A stretch of 35,763 bases of DNA from Oscillospiraceae bacterium. Its GTDB lineage: Bacteria > Bacillota > Clostridia > Oscillospirales > Ruminococcaceae. Positions 25,012 to 32,927 of this stretch are shown one piece after another (position 1 is the first letter of the stretch; each line of letters begins with the position of its first letter). The notes beneath the pieces were generated by a model. The model had not been told where the DNA came from. It saw only the letters and a program-made list of their open reading frames with translations, and searched no databases. The DNA is taken from assembly GCA_009777835.1 (NCBI GenBank), contig WRKZ01000013.1:1-35763 (forward strand). Reading direction: 5' to 3'. The position numbers and the translations under genes are program-made.

Positions 25012-25040
25012 AGTGTATGTTCGGGTTGTACGGAATATTC
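25012..25040 (-). promoter_or_regulatory. Sigma-E promoter of sipL-spoIVA
   Basis: On the minus strand GAATATT (25034-25040), 14 bp, CATACACT (25012-25019). This fits the mother-cell sigma-E consensus (kmATATT, 14-15 bp, CATACAnT) at every defined position and lies 33 bp from the sipL ATG. Confidence 0.9.
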
Positions 25041-25064
25041 CGGTTATGAATCAGAAAATAAAAA

Positions 25065-25084
25065 AAGCAGGAAAAATCCTGCTT
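25065..25084 (-). terminator. Minus-strand terminator
   Basis: AAGCAGGA (25065-25072) pairs with TCCTGCTT (25077-25084). On the minus strand it is followed by TTTTTTATTTTC. It would insulate sipL-spoIVA from transcripts arriving from the chemotaxis operon. Its right arm overlaps the -35 of the plus-strand promoter at 25083. Confidence 0.9.
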
Positions 25085-25111
25085 GACAAGGTCGATATAT
25101 TATGATAGAAT
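25083..25111 (+). promoter_or_regulatory. Sigma-A promoter of the small hydrophobic peptide
   Basis: TTGACA (25083-25088), 17 bp, TAGAAT (25106-25111). It predicts an RNA starting near 25118 with a leader of about 93 nt before the peptide ATG. Confidence 0.85.
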
Positions 25112-25210
25112 ATGCTCTGACAAAGGCAGACCATAACTTTAACGGTTAAACTGCGGTTGGCTGAGCTTCCTTTTTTAAAGGCAAATTCCAATGAAAAGGA
25201 GGTGATGCTC

Positions 25211-25297
25211 ATGGAAGTGATAGTAGAACTACTTAAATTATACGTAATTCTGCAAATTATCATAGAAATGAAAAAACAACCGCCCCGAGCAAGGTAA
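25211..25297 (+). CDS. Small hydrophobic peptide, candidate type I toxin
   Basis: A 28-residue peptide with N-terminal half MEVIVELLKLYVILQIII, one amphipathic to membrane-spanning helix, and a basic tail EMKKQPPRAR. A perfect ribosome site AAAAGGAGGTGAT lies 8 bases from the ATG at 25211; an in-frame ATG at 25205 is too close to it. Just upstream, TCCTTTT (25168-25174) can pair with AAAAGGA (25194-25200) and hide the site. A terminator hairpin overlaps the last codons, and a convergent promoter (25366-25394) would make an antisense RNA. These are hallmarks of type I toxins such as Fst, Hok or AapA, but the peptide lacks a family motif I can name. It could also be another regulated membrane peptide. 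Confidence 0.72.
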   Translation: MEVIVELLKLYVILQIIIEMKKQPPRAR

Positions 25298-25359
25298 AGT
25301 TGTTTTTTCAATTTGAACCGCTCAGCTAACCGCCTTAGGTCTGCCTTTGCTATTTGAAC
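25267..25359 (-). ncRNA. Candidate antisense antitoxin RNA
   Basis: Predicted from a strong minus-strand promoter at 25366-25394 and the hairpin with T run at 25271-25308. The RNA of about 90 nt would be fully complementary to the 3' end of the peptide gene and to the 3' arms of the enclosing repeats. No gene follows it on the minus strand before the terminator at 25065. Confidence 0.62.
25271..25308. terminator. Symmetrical terminator shared by peptide mRNA and antisense RNA
   Basis: AAAAAACAAC (25271-25280) pairs with GTTGTTTTTT (25299-25308). Because the arms carry A and T runs, it has a U tract in either direction. It overlaps the last codons and stop of the peptide gene. Confidence 0.8.
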
Positions 25360-25365
25360 ACTTTA

Positions 25366-25394
25366 ATTATATCATGCCCCCGACAATAAGTCAA
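25366..25394 (-). promoter_or_regulatory. Strong convergent (antisense) promoter
   Basis: On the minus strand TTGACT (25389-25394), 17 bp, perfect TATAAT (25366-25371). It lies between the end of cheB and the peptide gene and points into the peptide gene. Confidence 0.88.
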
Positions 25395-25409
25395 CAGCTT
25401 TTTCAAAAA

Positions 25410-26441
25410 TCATCTCAGCCGCTGCATGAGAATCCCTGCGATATCTTGCAAAGGTGCCTGCCGACTCACCGCACCCATATTATGCGCCACCATCGGCATT
25501 CCGTAGACTACGCAGGTGCTTTCGTCCTGTCCGACAGTGAACGCACCCGACTGTTTCATCTTGAGCATGCCTTTCGCGCCGTCCGCACCCATTCCCGTAA
25601 GAATTACGCCCATGGCATTATTCCGCGCAGACTCCGCCACCGACTCAAACAGAACATCCACCGACGGGCAATGCCCCGAAACCTTTTCGCCCTTTTTGCT
25701 CTCGATAAAATATCCGCCCGCATTCCTCTTAAGTCGCATATGATACTCACCCGCACCGATTATAATCAATCCCGAACGGACTTTATCTCCGTCTTCCGCT
25801 TCCTTGACTTCCATCTGGCACACCCGATTAAGACGGTCGGCGTACATTTTCGTGAATCCTGCCGGCATATGCTGTACAATCACGATTCCCGGTGTGGTTT
25901 TCGGAAGGTTTTCCACCACGACTTGAATCGCATCGGTTCCGCCGGTAGACGCACCGATTGCGATAACTTTATTCGCCGTGCTTGCCAGATTGAGCATGGT
26001 GTGCCGCAAAGACTGCGCCTGACTCCCCGTTGCATGGAGATTCCCCAGTCCAACCCTCGCAGAAGCTGCCCCCCGAACCAGACTTTGCAATTTACTCGCG
26101 AAGGTATCCATTTCACCGGCGGTAGGTTTCTTTATGTAATCCACCGCGCCGGCTTGAACAGCCTCGAACGCTTCCACCGCAGAAGCGGTCACTACTATAG
26201 CGGCGACTTTGTGGATTGGCAACAGTCTCCGCAGGAACTCTATTCCGTTCATTTTAGGCATTTCGACATCGAGCGTGATGACATCGGGCTTCATTTCAAG
26301 GATTTTACCCTTGGCATCAATCGGGTCTACGGCTGTACCTATGACTTCAATCCCCGGTGCGGAATTCAAAGCGGCGGTCAAAACCGTCCTGAACATTGCC
26401 GAATCGTCTACAATAAGAACGCGTGTTTTTCTATTTAACAT
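25410..26441 (-). CDS. cheB: Chemotaxis protein-glutamate methylesterase
   Basis: CheB removes methyl groups from chemoreceptors when phosphorylated by CheA. The start at 26441 (MLNRKTRVLIVDDS) follows GGAG; a longer reading to 26606 runs through repeat DNA and is rejected. The 343 residues have a receiver domain with D12, D13 and acceptor D58 (ITLDVEMPKMNG), a linker, and the catalytic domain with serine in IGASTGGTDAI, histidine in VQHMPAGFT and aspartate in LTGMGADGAKGM. It is last in the cheA-cheW-cheR-cheB row, but a 378-bp repeat-rich gap separates it from cheR. Confidence 0.96.
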   Translation of the reverse strand: MLNRKTRVLIVDDSAMFRTVLTAALNSAPGIEVIGTAVDPIDAKGKILEMKPDVITLDVEMPKMNGIEFLRRLLPIHKVAAIVVTASAVEAFEAVQAGAVDYIKKPTAGEMDTFASKLQSLVRGAASARVGLGNLHATGSQAQSLRHTMLNLASTANKVIAIGASTGGTDAIQVVVENLPKTTPGIVIVQHMPAGFTKMYADRLNRVCQMEVKEAEDGDKVRSGLIIIGAGEYHMRLKRNAGGYFIESKKGEKVSGHCPSVDVLFESVAESARNNAMGVILTGMGADGAKGMLKMKQSGAFTVGQDESTCVVYGMPMVAHNMGAVSRQAPLQDIAGILMQRLR

Positions 26442-26497
26442 AAGCCAAACTCCATTATTATTACCATTTACTTCCTGCACACAAAAGTGCGATAAAT

Positions 26498-26581
26498 GTA
26501 AGGTAACACCGCAGGGCAAACCCTGCACCCCTCGCCCTGCGGGCGAGAGAGCCGCCCCAAGGGGCGGGATATATCCCTTAC
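26498..26581. repeat. Cloverleaf-like palindrome cluster
   Basis: GTAAGG (26498-26503) pairs with CCTTAC (26576-26581) and encloses three perfect hairpins: GCAGGG/CCCTGC (26511-26526), CTCGCCC/GGGCGAG (26531-26547) and CCGCCCC/GGGGCGG (26552-26567). It is no tRNA: no anticodon-arm or T-arm consensus. It lies between cheR and cheB. Confidence 0.85.
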
Positions 26582-26623
26582 TTTTCAATAAGCCTATCCG
26601 GCTCACCTGATATTAAGGAGCAA

Positions 26624-26641
26624 CAAATGTCTTGACATTTG
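26624..26641. repeat. Perfect hairpin in the cheR-cheB gap
   Basis: CAAATGT-CTTG-ACATTTG, a 7-bp stem with a 4-base loop, in the same non-coding stretch. Confidence 0.8.
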
Positions 26642-26710
26642 TGCGACTTAATCCCCCGGCTGCGGCGGTTATCCGCAAGGACAAGCCGCAGGGCGATTTT
26701 GAGCAACGAA

Positions 26711-26764
26711 AGCTTGAGGAGAGCCGTGGCGCGGCGGGCTTCGCCCGATGGCAGACGGCTTGAC
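26711..26764 (+). repeat. Diverged member of the two-helix hairpin family
   Basis: The layout matches the units at 19501-19697: AG bulge, outer helix CCGT/ACGG, inner loop GGCG facing GCAG, inner helix ending GGGC-TTC-GCCC, then CTTGAC. The conserved GCAG and CTTGAC are present; the 5' CAAG is changed. The rest of 26642-26819 holds further GC-rich hairpins and no gene. Confidence 0.68.
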
Positions 26765-26819
26765 ACAAGTCCCGCGCGGCTTTGCCGCAAGGGTCAAGAC
26801 TTTCATTGCGGAGTAATAT

Positions 26820-27653
26820 TCAAGTTTTCTCTTCTAAAGGTCTGCGATAGACAGCAGGTTTGACGTATTCGAACTTGGTTTTATCGCGCGGAATACTCTC
26901 GGCGTGTCCGATAAAGAGATAGCCGCCGGGCCGCGTAACTTCATACAAACGATTCACAAGCTGAACTTTCACATCCATCTCGAAATAAATCATGACGTTG
27001 CGACAGAAAATCAAGTCGAACGGATACAACCGAAACGGAATCTTGTCCATCAAATTGAAGGTCTTAAAATCCACCCGCTTAGTCACCTCGGGCGAGACCT
27101 TGAAGCTACCGTCCGGGGTAGGTGAAAAATATTTTTTCTTCCAGGTTTCCGGCAGATTCTTCATAGATTCACCGCTGTAGACACCAACCTTCGCAATATC
27201 AAGAACCCGCTGCGAAATATCGGTGGCTAAAGTAGAGAGATTCCACATGGTAGTCTTGCCGCTGAAGTATTCCAGCAACTGCATGATGTTCGTGTAGGGT
27301 TCTTCCCCGCTGGAACTCGCCGCACTCCACAAATACACCCGACGGTCTGCCTTGACTTTCTCTAAATAAGGCAGCACAACCTCCCGCATGAACTTATAAT
27401 GCTCTTCCTCCCGCATGAAAAATGTATGATTAGTTGTCAGCTTGTTAAGGAGTCCTATCATTTCCGTACCGGTTCTATCCGCGAACACCATGTTCAAGAA
27501 TGAGGTGAAATCGTTGAATCCCCTCTGCGTAATAGTGTTGGAAAGCCGACCTTCAATCAAGACACGCTTTTGTTTCAGATTGATTCCGTATTTACTCTCC
27601 ATTAATTCATAAAGTCGCTTGAAATCATTATCCGTGATTTTGTGTGAAGCCAT
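26820..27653 (-). CDS. cheR: Chemotaxis protein methyltransferase
   Basis: CheR methylates glutamates of chemoreceptors with S-adenosylmethionine. The 277 residues have the N-terminal helical domain (about 1-90) with NTITQRGFNDFTSF and TTNHTFFMREEEHY, and the methyltransferase domain with LWSAASSSGEEPYT (cofactor loop), TDISQRVLDIA, DLIFCRNVMIYF and PGGYLFIGHAESI. It lies 18 bp behind cheW. Since the visible complete receptor has no pentapeptide tail, methylation should not rely on tail tethering. Confidence 0.97.
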   Translation of the reverse strand: MASHKITDNDFKRLYELMESKYGINLKQKRVLIEGRLSNTITQRGFNDFTSFLNMVFADRTGTEMIGLLNKLTTNHTFFMREEEHYKFMREVVLPYLEKVKADRRVYLWSAASSSGEEPYTNIMQLLEYFSGKTTMWNLSTLATDISQRVLDIAKVGVYSGESMKNLPETWKKKYFSPTPDGSFKVSPEVTKRVDFKTFNLMDKIPFRLYPFDLIFCRNVMIYFEMDVKVQLVNRLYEVTRPGGYLFIGHAESIPRDKTKFEYVKPAVYRRPLEEKT

Positions 27654-27671
27654 TACCGTTACCCCTTTCCG

Positions 27672-28202
27672 TTAAAATGATGCCAAATCGTGGTCGAAAA
27701 TCAGTTTCTGCACATCGAGAACCAATTTGACCCCGTCGTTCATCTCAAGAATATAATCGATAAACTTGTTATTGTTCACGCGGTTGAGTTCGGGTGTTCG
27801 TGCGATATGCTTCTCGGATACCGACGATACGTCCAACACTTCATCCACAATCAAGCCCACCGAAACCCCTTCATGGGCGACTATAACGGTACACGCACGC
27901 TCATCGTATTCAATTTCCTCTTTTCCGAAACATGAACGCACGTTCACCACCGGGACAACTTTACTGCGCACGTTGATAATTCCTTTAATAAAGCTCGGAA
28001 TTTCATAACACGGCACATGGGTAATCCGCGGGACTCCTATAATCTCGATTATATACGGAATTTCAATTCCGTATACCTGCTCACCTATTAAAAAGGTGAG
28101 TACCTTTGTGATTTCGTTTTCTTTCTCGGCACGAACTGCCGCTTTCCCTGAAGAAGCCACCTTCTCGTTTTTGGATAACGCTACGTTTTTAGCTTCGGTC
28201 AT
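27672..28202 (-). CDS. cheW: Chemotaxis coupling protein
   Basis: CheW links receptors to CheA. The 176-residue protein has a charged N-terminal extension (about 1-30) and a CheW domain with KVLTFLIGEQVYGIEIPYII, GIINVRSKVVPVVNVRS and VSVGLIVDEVLDV. GGGGG lies before the ATG. It is between cheA (94-bp gap) and cheR. Confidence 0.96.
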   Translation of the reverse strand: MTEAKNVALSKNEKVASSGKAAVRAEKENEITKVLTFLIGEQVYGIEIPYIIEIIGVPRITHVPCYEIPSFIKGIINVRSKVVPVVNVRSCFGKEEIEYDERACTVIVAHEGVSVGLIVDEVLDVSSVSEKHIARTPELNRVNNNKFIDYILEMNDGVKLVLDVQKLIFDHDLASF

Positions 28203-28296
28203 CTTTATTCGCCCCCTTGTTTTTTATTTTGGTGAAGTATTAGGAATATCGCTGAAATCACCTGCAATGTTTTGGTTGGAAAGATTACCATATCTG

Positions 28297-30411
28297 CTAT
28301 CCCTCGATTAAATTCGCCACATCTATGATAAGGGCAATACTGCCGTCTCCCATAATCGTACAACCGGACAATCCCGCACCTTTGATGTTGTAACGGCTGA
28401 AATAAGGCGGGAACGGTTTCACCACCACTTGCTGTTCCCCGATTAATCGGTCAGAGAACAAACAGACCGACTTGTTTTCGGTTTCAACCAACAGCAGAAT
28501 CCCGTCTTCGAACTCGGTAACGTCAGACGGTATGCCGAATCGCTCATGCAACCGCATAATCGGGTAGCACGCCCCGCGAATCATAATCATCTCGCCGCGT
28601 TGCGTGTCGCGAATAATCTGGTCGCTTGTCACTTTAAAACTCTGCTTAATCATAGAAATCGGAATCGAGAAAATCGTACCGCCGACTTCGATTTCCATAC
28701 CTTCTATTATAGCGAGGGTCAGCGGAATTTTTATCACGAACGACGTACCCTGCCCCAGTTTGCTTTCCACCACAACCGTGCCCCCGCACTTCTCGATGTT
28801 CTGCTTAACAACGTCCATTCCAACGCCCCGCCCGGAATACTCGGTCACTTGCTCATTCGTGGAGAAACCCGGCATGGTAATCAGATTCTGCGCTTCACGC
28901 TCGGAATAATCCCCCCGCGGCTTCATCAAAAGACCGAGACGTTCGGCTTTGTCGAGGACTTTTTCGGGGTCGATTCCTTTTCCGTCGTCGGTGATTGTTA
29001 TGATAACTTCACCCGACGCATTGACCGCCGAAAGTTTAATAAATGCCTTCGCGGGTTTACCGTTTTTAATTCGGTCATCTACATTCGTCTCGATTCCGTG
29101 GTCCATACAATTGCGAACGAGGTGCATAAGCGGGTCGTTCAGATTATCCACAATCGACTTATCGACTTCGGTTTCCTGCCCCTCAATAATAAGGTCTACA
29201 TCTTTGTTCAGTGCCTTCTTCATATCGCGGACTATACGGTTCATTTTTGAGAACGGCCCCGAAAGCGGCACCATTCTGATTGACATGACCGTATCCTGCA
29301 ATTCGTCGGTCAGCTTACGAAGCTCCCGTGCGGCTTTATGAAAACTTTCGAGTTGAAGCCCGTCAAGTTCGGGATTGGAAATAACCATCGATTCGGTGGT
29401 AATGATTTCACCGACGATGTCGTGCAACTGGTCAAGCTTTGCGAGATTCACGCTGATTATACTCTGCTTTCCGCCCAAATGTGAAGGCGCGGAAGCCCCT
29501 GAATTGTTTCCTGCGGAAGCAGAAGGCGCAGCCTTTGCCGGCTCGGCTTTCTTGGGTGCTTCAATCGAAACCGCCTTTTCGACCTTCGCTTCGGCAAGAG
29601 TTCCCGAAGCATCATCGACAGATTCCGACTCAATCGGTGACTCTGTACCTGCGCCGGCATCTTCCACGAATTCAAAAGACTCAATATTAAGCGCGGCCTC
29701 AAGAATTTTCTGTACCGCTTCCTTGTCTTCGGCTTTGAAAGTAACAGTGAACCCGTTCTCGGCAATGTGAGCGGCAGTTGACGAATCGGTATCTACGTTT
29801 TCGGGATAATACTCGATTACCTCGGTTTCTTCGCGAATCTTATTAAGCAGTAAAAACGCCCGAAGATTTTCCATTTCTATACCGTGTTCAAATATGATTC
29901 TCACTGCGATACATCCCGGCATATATATGTCTTCGACGGAGGACGCGGTCACTGCCGGGGCTGCCGCCGACGATTCCGTTGCGGTTTCCGGCATGGGTAC
30001 TGCGCCCGAAAGCATGGCTGCCCCACGCTCAAGCTCTTTAATTATATCTGAAAAATCGGTCGGCTCATATTCTCCGTCGGCTTGCAGAAGTTCGATTTCC
30101 GCCTTGAATAAGTCCGACATACGAAAGACAAGGTCGTATACGAACGACGTGTCTTCAATTTTGTTCTCGCGAATGAGGAAGAACATATCCTCCCCTTTGT
30201 GCGAGAGTTGCTGCAAACTTTCGAACCCCATCATAGCCGATGAGCCCTTGACGGTGTGCATGATACGGAAAATCTCGTTGATATCCTCCTCCGTAAAAGT
30301 GCCCGCCTGTTCGGTTCTTAAGAGAATTTCGTCAAGCTGTTCAAGCAGTGTGGAGCTTTCGAACAAATATGCGTCCAGCATAGCCTCCATCCCGAATTCT
30401 ACTTTTGGCAT
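28297..30411 (-). CDS. cheA: Chemotaxis sensor histidine kinase
   Basis: CheA autophosphorylates and passes phosphate to response regulators. The 704 residues have the phosphotransfer domain with H52 in IMHTVKGSSAMMG, a response-regulator-binding domain (about 165-250), an Ala/Glu/Pro-rich linker, a dimerisation domain, the ATP-binding domain with DPLMHLVRNCMDHGIE, ITDDGKGIDP and YSGRGVGMDVVK, and a C-terminal CheW-like domain. It is first in the operon, with a promoter at 30450-30478 and AAAGGGATGG before the ATG. No cheY, cheC or cheD is in the window. Confidence 0.97.
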   Translation of the reverse strand: MPKVEFGMEAMLDAYLFESSTLLEQLDEILLRTEQAGTFTEEDINEIFRIMHTVKGSSAMMGFESLQQLSHKGEDMFFLIRENKIEDTSFVYDLVFRMSDLFKAEIELLQADGEYEPTDFSDIIKELERGAAMLSGAVPMPETATESSAAAPAVTASSVEDIYMPGCIAVRIIFEHGIEMENLRAFLLLNKIREETEVIEYYPENVDTDSSTAAHIAENGFTVTFKAEDKEAVQKILEAALNIESFEFVEDAGAGTESPIESESVDDASGTLAEAKVEKAVSIEAPKKAEPAKAAPSASAGNNSGASAPSHLGGKQSIISVNLAKLDQLHDIVGEIITTESMVISNPELDGLQLESFHKAARELRKLTDELQDTVMSIRMVPLSGPFSKMNRIVRDMKKALNKDVDLIIEGQETEVDKSIVDNLNDPLMHLVRNCMDHGIETNVDDRIKNGKPAKAFIKLSAVNASGEVIITITDDGKGIDPEKVLDKAERLGLLMKPRGDYSEREAQNLITMPGFSTNEQVTEYSGRGVGMDVVKQNIEKCGGTVVVESKLGQGTSFVIKIPLTLAIIEGMEIEVGGTIFSIPISMIKQSFKVTSDQIIRDTQRGEMIMIRGACYPIMRLHERFGIPSDVTEFEDGILLLVETENKSVCLFSDRLIGEQQVVVKPFPPYFSRYNIKGAGLSGCTIMGDGSIALIIDVANLIEG

Positions 30412-30449
30412 TTTACCACCATCCCTTTCAAAAAATAGCTATCTGATTC

Positions 30450-30478
30450 ATTATATCATAAAAAACGCAAAATGTATA
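30450..30478 (-). promoter_or_regulatory. Sigma-A type promoter of the che operon
   Basis: On the minus strand TATACA (30473-30478), 17 bp, TATAAT (30450-30455), 38 bp before the cheA start. The -35 is imperfect. Confidence 0.7.
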
Positions 30479-30515
30479 TACGTTTTCTGATTTTCTATAA
30501 AATATTTGTTTTTTC

Positions 30516-30544
30516 TTGAAATTTGCGCTGAAATGTGGTATTAT
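30516..30544 (+). promoter_or_regulatory. Sigma-A type promoter of the FliK-like gene
   Basis: TTGAAA (30516-30521), 17 bp, TATTAT (30539-30544), divergent from the che promoter. Confidence 0.72.
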
Positions 30545-30625
30545 TGTGGTATTAATTAAGGTGCAACGAACTTTTGAAAGTAAGAGAGGACGACCGCCGT
30601 GCCGCAATCTCATTGAAATCTGCGC

Positions 30626-32893
30626 ATGGTCGGGCGAAACGGAATTATGGCTGTAATACCACAAATTACTAATCCTTTTCAGGGGAAGGGTTATCAATCT
30701 TCTTTAAATAACCAGAATCGGCCCGGCGGCGAACAGTTCGAAATCATTCAACTGACGAAAACCCGAGAGGCACCCGGCCCGCTCGAACGGGAGACCGAAC
30801 GTAATGCAGGCCGCGGACTCCCCAACAGAACCGACCTGCCGCAACTGATGGTGAAGACGGCGAAAGACCCTTCTATGGCGGTGGAAACACTTAAACAGCT
30901 AATCAGTACCGAGCTTTTGGCGACCGCTTCGGCAAGCGGACACACCGAACTCCACGGCGAACTCGAAGGGCTTTCAAAATCTATTTATCTGGCAGTAACC
31001 GAACTTGTACGGGAAATCATCAACCAGGAAGAGCAGACGACCATGTTTTCGGGTCATCGCCTTTTCGATTTGTTGCGGGAAGAGTCAGCGAATTCCTCGC
31101 TAATCGCGAACACGGTACTTCAACAAACCGACGAAGACAAGTTGAACGCAATCGCCAACTTTTTGAAAGCGGTGAACTTTACGTTCAATCGCGGGGAGAT
31201 TCTCAATGCTATCTCGGCGAACCTGAAATTTTTATCGACTTACTTTTCGCCGTCACCGAAACTTTCCGAAAAACTTGCCGCCCTGTCTGAATCCTGGGCG
31301 GGGAATCAAGCGAGGGAAAACTTCGGGCTTTTGAAAGGGGAGACTGTAAAACTCCTGCAAAACGTTTCGGAAAGTCTGCTCAACAACGAAAAGACGCAGG
31401 TGCTGATTCCTTTAATTATACACAATCTCTCAAGATATAACACCAATGATTATATGCTGAAAGATGCGTTTTCGTCACTGTTAATCCACATTCCGCACGC
31501 TCAGAAAGGCGCGTTTATGGCGGCATTCGACGATTTTTTGAACGCAGTCCTGTACGGAGAATTCAAACCCGCCCTCCAAGCCGCACAGAATCCGCAGAAT
31601 CAGCAAACTGCGGTCGCGGAAAAAGAGCTTTCCGATTTGAATGAAGTGAAAGCCGAATCCGCCGAATCAAAAGACACGGAAAAATCACCCCAACAAAAAA
31701 ATGAATTCCCGCCGCTTTATTCACGTAAACTAGGTGAAGAGGGTTGGGAGTTCCCGCCAAAAACCATGACCAGGGATTCACTGGCGGACGGACTCCGCGG
31801 ATTTTTACTGGGACGGATTAACGGAAAAGAAGCAATCACGCTTATACTCTCCAATTTAATCGAGGAAATGCGCGATGTTAATCTTATGAACGCATTACGC
31901 TCGGATTTGAGCAAAATCGACAGTATCACGGCAATGGTGGATTATCTCAACGATGTCCTGCAACAACTTCCCGATGCACCCGAACGTCAATTCATGTTCG
32001 AAATGCTCTCGGAAACAGTCTCCGGCATGGCGGAAAAAGGTGAGCTTCCTCCCGACTCTGCCCCCCCGTCAACTCAAAATGCCGAAAATTCCGGGAATAC
32101 AGCAAATACAGGAAACCCTACCCAAACTTCTGCTCCTCAAAACTCTTCCGAAAATGTCTCTCATAATTCGGGAACGGAAAACGCCCCCGGAAACTCGGCT
32201 CAATCCACCCTCCCGGAAAACACCCACCACGCTTCAACTGCGGGAAACACTCCGTTACCCGACTTCACACCCGAAAAGTTAGTGGAAGTGGTTTCAACCG
32301 GTGTATCGGATTTACCCGAAGCCGCTAATCCCGAACAATCAAACCAAGAGAAACCTGCCGAACAAGCCGCCCCGGTAGGCTCGGCATTGGAAGAATTGAC
32401 ATCGTTCATACAAAGGAATATAAATCATTCGGCATTGAAAACGCTGGACAGCTACAACGCTTCAAACCTGCTCCAGAGTTTGATTAACGCGCCGGGGGTT
32501 TATACACCGCTCTCGCATTTCATTATTCCGTTACAAATCGGCGATGCGCGTGCTTTCGGCGAATTGTGGGTCGATAACGAGGACAAAGGTGGCGGAGCGG
32601 CTTCACCGCAAGATAGGAATCATCATCTGTTCTTGACTTTCGAAATAGAATCGGTCGGCAGATTCGAGACCGATTTGTATGCACACGGAACACAAGTCAG
32701 TTTAGCAGTACTCCACCCGGCGGGATTTTCCGGCGAAATGCGTGAGTTAAAAGAAAAAATCAATCGAATAATCGCCTCAACCGATTACACCGTGAAAGAA
32801 TTCCAGACCGGCGTTCTACGTGAACCGCACGATTTGACACAGATTTTCCCGCGGATTTCCGAAAAACGTACAGGTTTAGATATAGTAGTGTAA
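30626..32893 (+). CDS. FliK-like (YlqG-like) hook-length-type protein
   Basis: A 755-residue hydrophilic protein with alpha-helical regions (about 60-290), a long Asn/Ser/Thr/Pro-rich linker (about 475-580), and a C-terminal domain (about 610-755) with HFIIPLQIGDARAFGELWVD, FLTFEIESVGRFETDLYAHG and LKEKINRIIASTDYTVKEFQ. The C-terminal pattern resembles flagellar hook-length control proteins, and in Bacillus a similar large gene (ylqG) also precedes an FlhB-like gene (ylqH). The start is uncertain: 30626 and 30647 (MAVIPQ) both lack a good ribosome site. No known enzymatic motif. The flagellar link is by resemblance and neighbour. Confidence 0.75.
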   Translation: MVGRNGIMAVIPQITNPFQGKGYQSSLNNQNRPGGEQFEIIQLTKTREAPGPLERETERNAGRGLPNRTDLPQLMVKTAKDPSMAVETLKQLISTELLATASASGHTELHGELEGLSKSIYLAVTELVREIINQEEQTTMFSGHRLFDLLREESANSSLIANTVLQQTDEDKLNAIANFLKAVNFTFNRGEILNAISANLKFLSTYFSPSPKLSEKLAALSESWAGNQARENFGLLKGETVKLLQNVSESLLNNEKTQVLIPLIIHNLSRYNTNDYMLKDAFSSLLIHIPHAQKGAFMAAFDDFLNAVLYGEFKPALQAAQNPQNQQTAVAEKELSDLNEVKAESAESKDTEKSPQQKNEFPPLYSRKLGEEGWEFPPKTMTRDSLADGLRGFLLGRINGKEAITLILSNLIEEMRDVNLMNALRSDLSKIDSITAMVDYLNDVLQQLPDAPERQFMFEMLSETVSGMAEKGELPPDSAPPSTQNAENSGNTANTGNPTQTSAPQNSSENVSHNSGTENAPGNSAQSTLPENTHHASTAGNTPLPDFTPEKLVEVVSTGVSDLPEAANPEQSNQEKPAEQAAPVGSALEELTSFIQRNINHSALKTLDSYNASNLLQSLINAPGVYTPLSHFIIPLQIGDARAFGELWVDNEDKGGGAASPQDRNHHLFLTFEIESVGRFETDLYAHGTQVSLAVLHPAGFSGEMRELKEKINRIIASTDYTVKEFQTGVLREPHDLTQIFPRISEKRTGLDIVV

Positions 32894-32927
32894 TTATCAG
32901 AAGTAATATACAAAGGAGAAAATCCCC

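Larger units (their letters stand above)
25122..25348 (+). repeat. Nested inverted repeats enclosing the small peptide gene
   Basis: AAAGGCAGACC (25122-25132) is complementary to GGTCTGCCTTT (25338-25348). Inside it, GCGGTTGGCTGAGC (25153-25166) pairs with GCTCAGCTAACCGC (25320-25333) over 14 positions with one G-U pair, which is a pair only in plus-strand RNA. These helices would join the two ends of a read-through transcript around the peptide gene. Confidence 0.92.

Noticed and set aside
25051-25311. 86-residue frame on the minus strand across the toxin-like element
   Set aside because: It has no ribosome site, reads through the terminator hairpins and is opposite the well-supported 28-codon gene.
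25122-25348. Transposon terminal inverted repeats (MITE)
   Set aside because: No target duplication seen, and the mismatch in the inner repeat is a G-U pair in the sense RNA, favouring RNA folding. Not fully excluded.
25122-25348. Classic Fst-par locus
   Set aside because: In par the shared repeats are direct in DNA, so the two RNAs are complementary at their 5' ends; here they are inverted, and the peptide lacks the Fst core motif.
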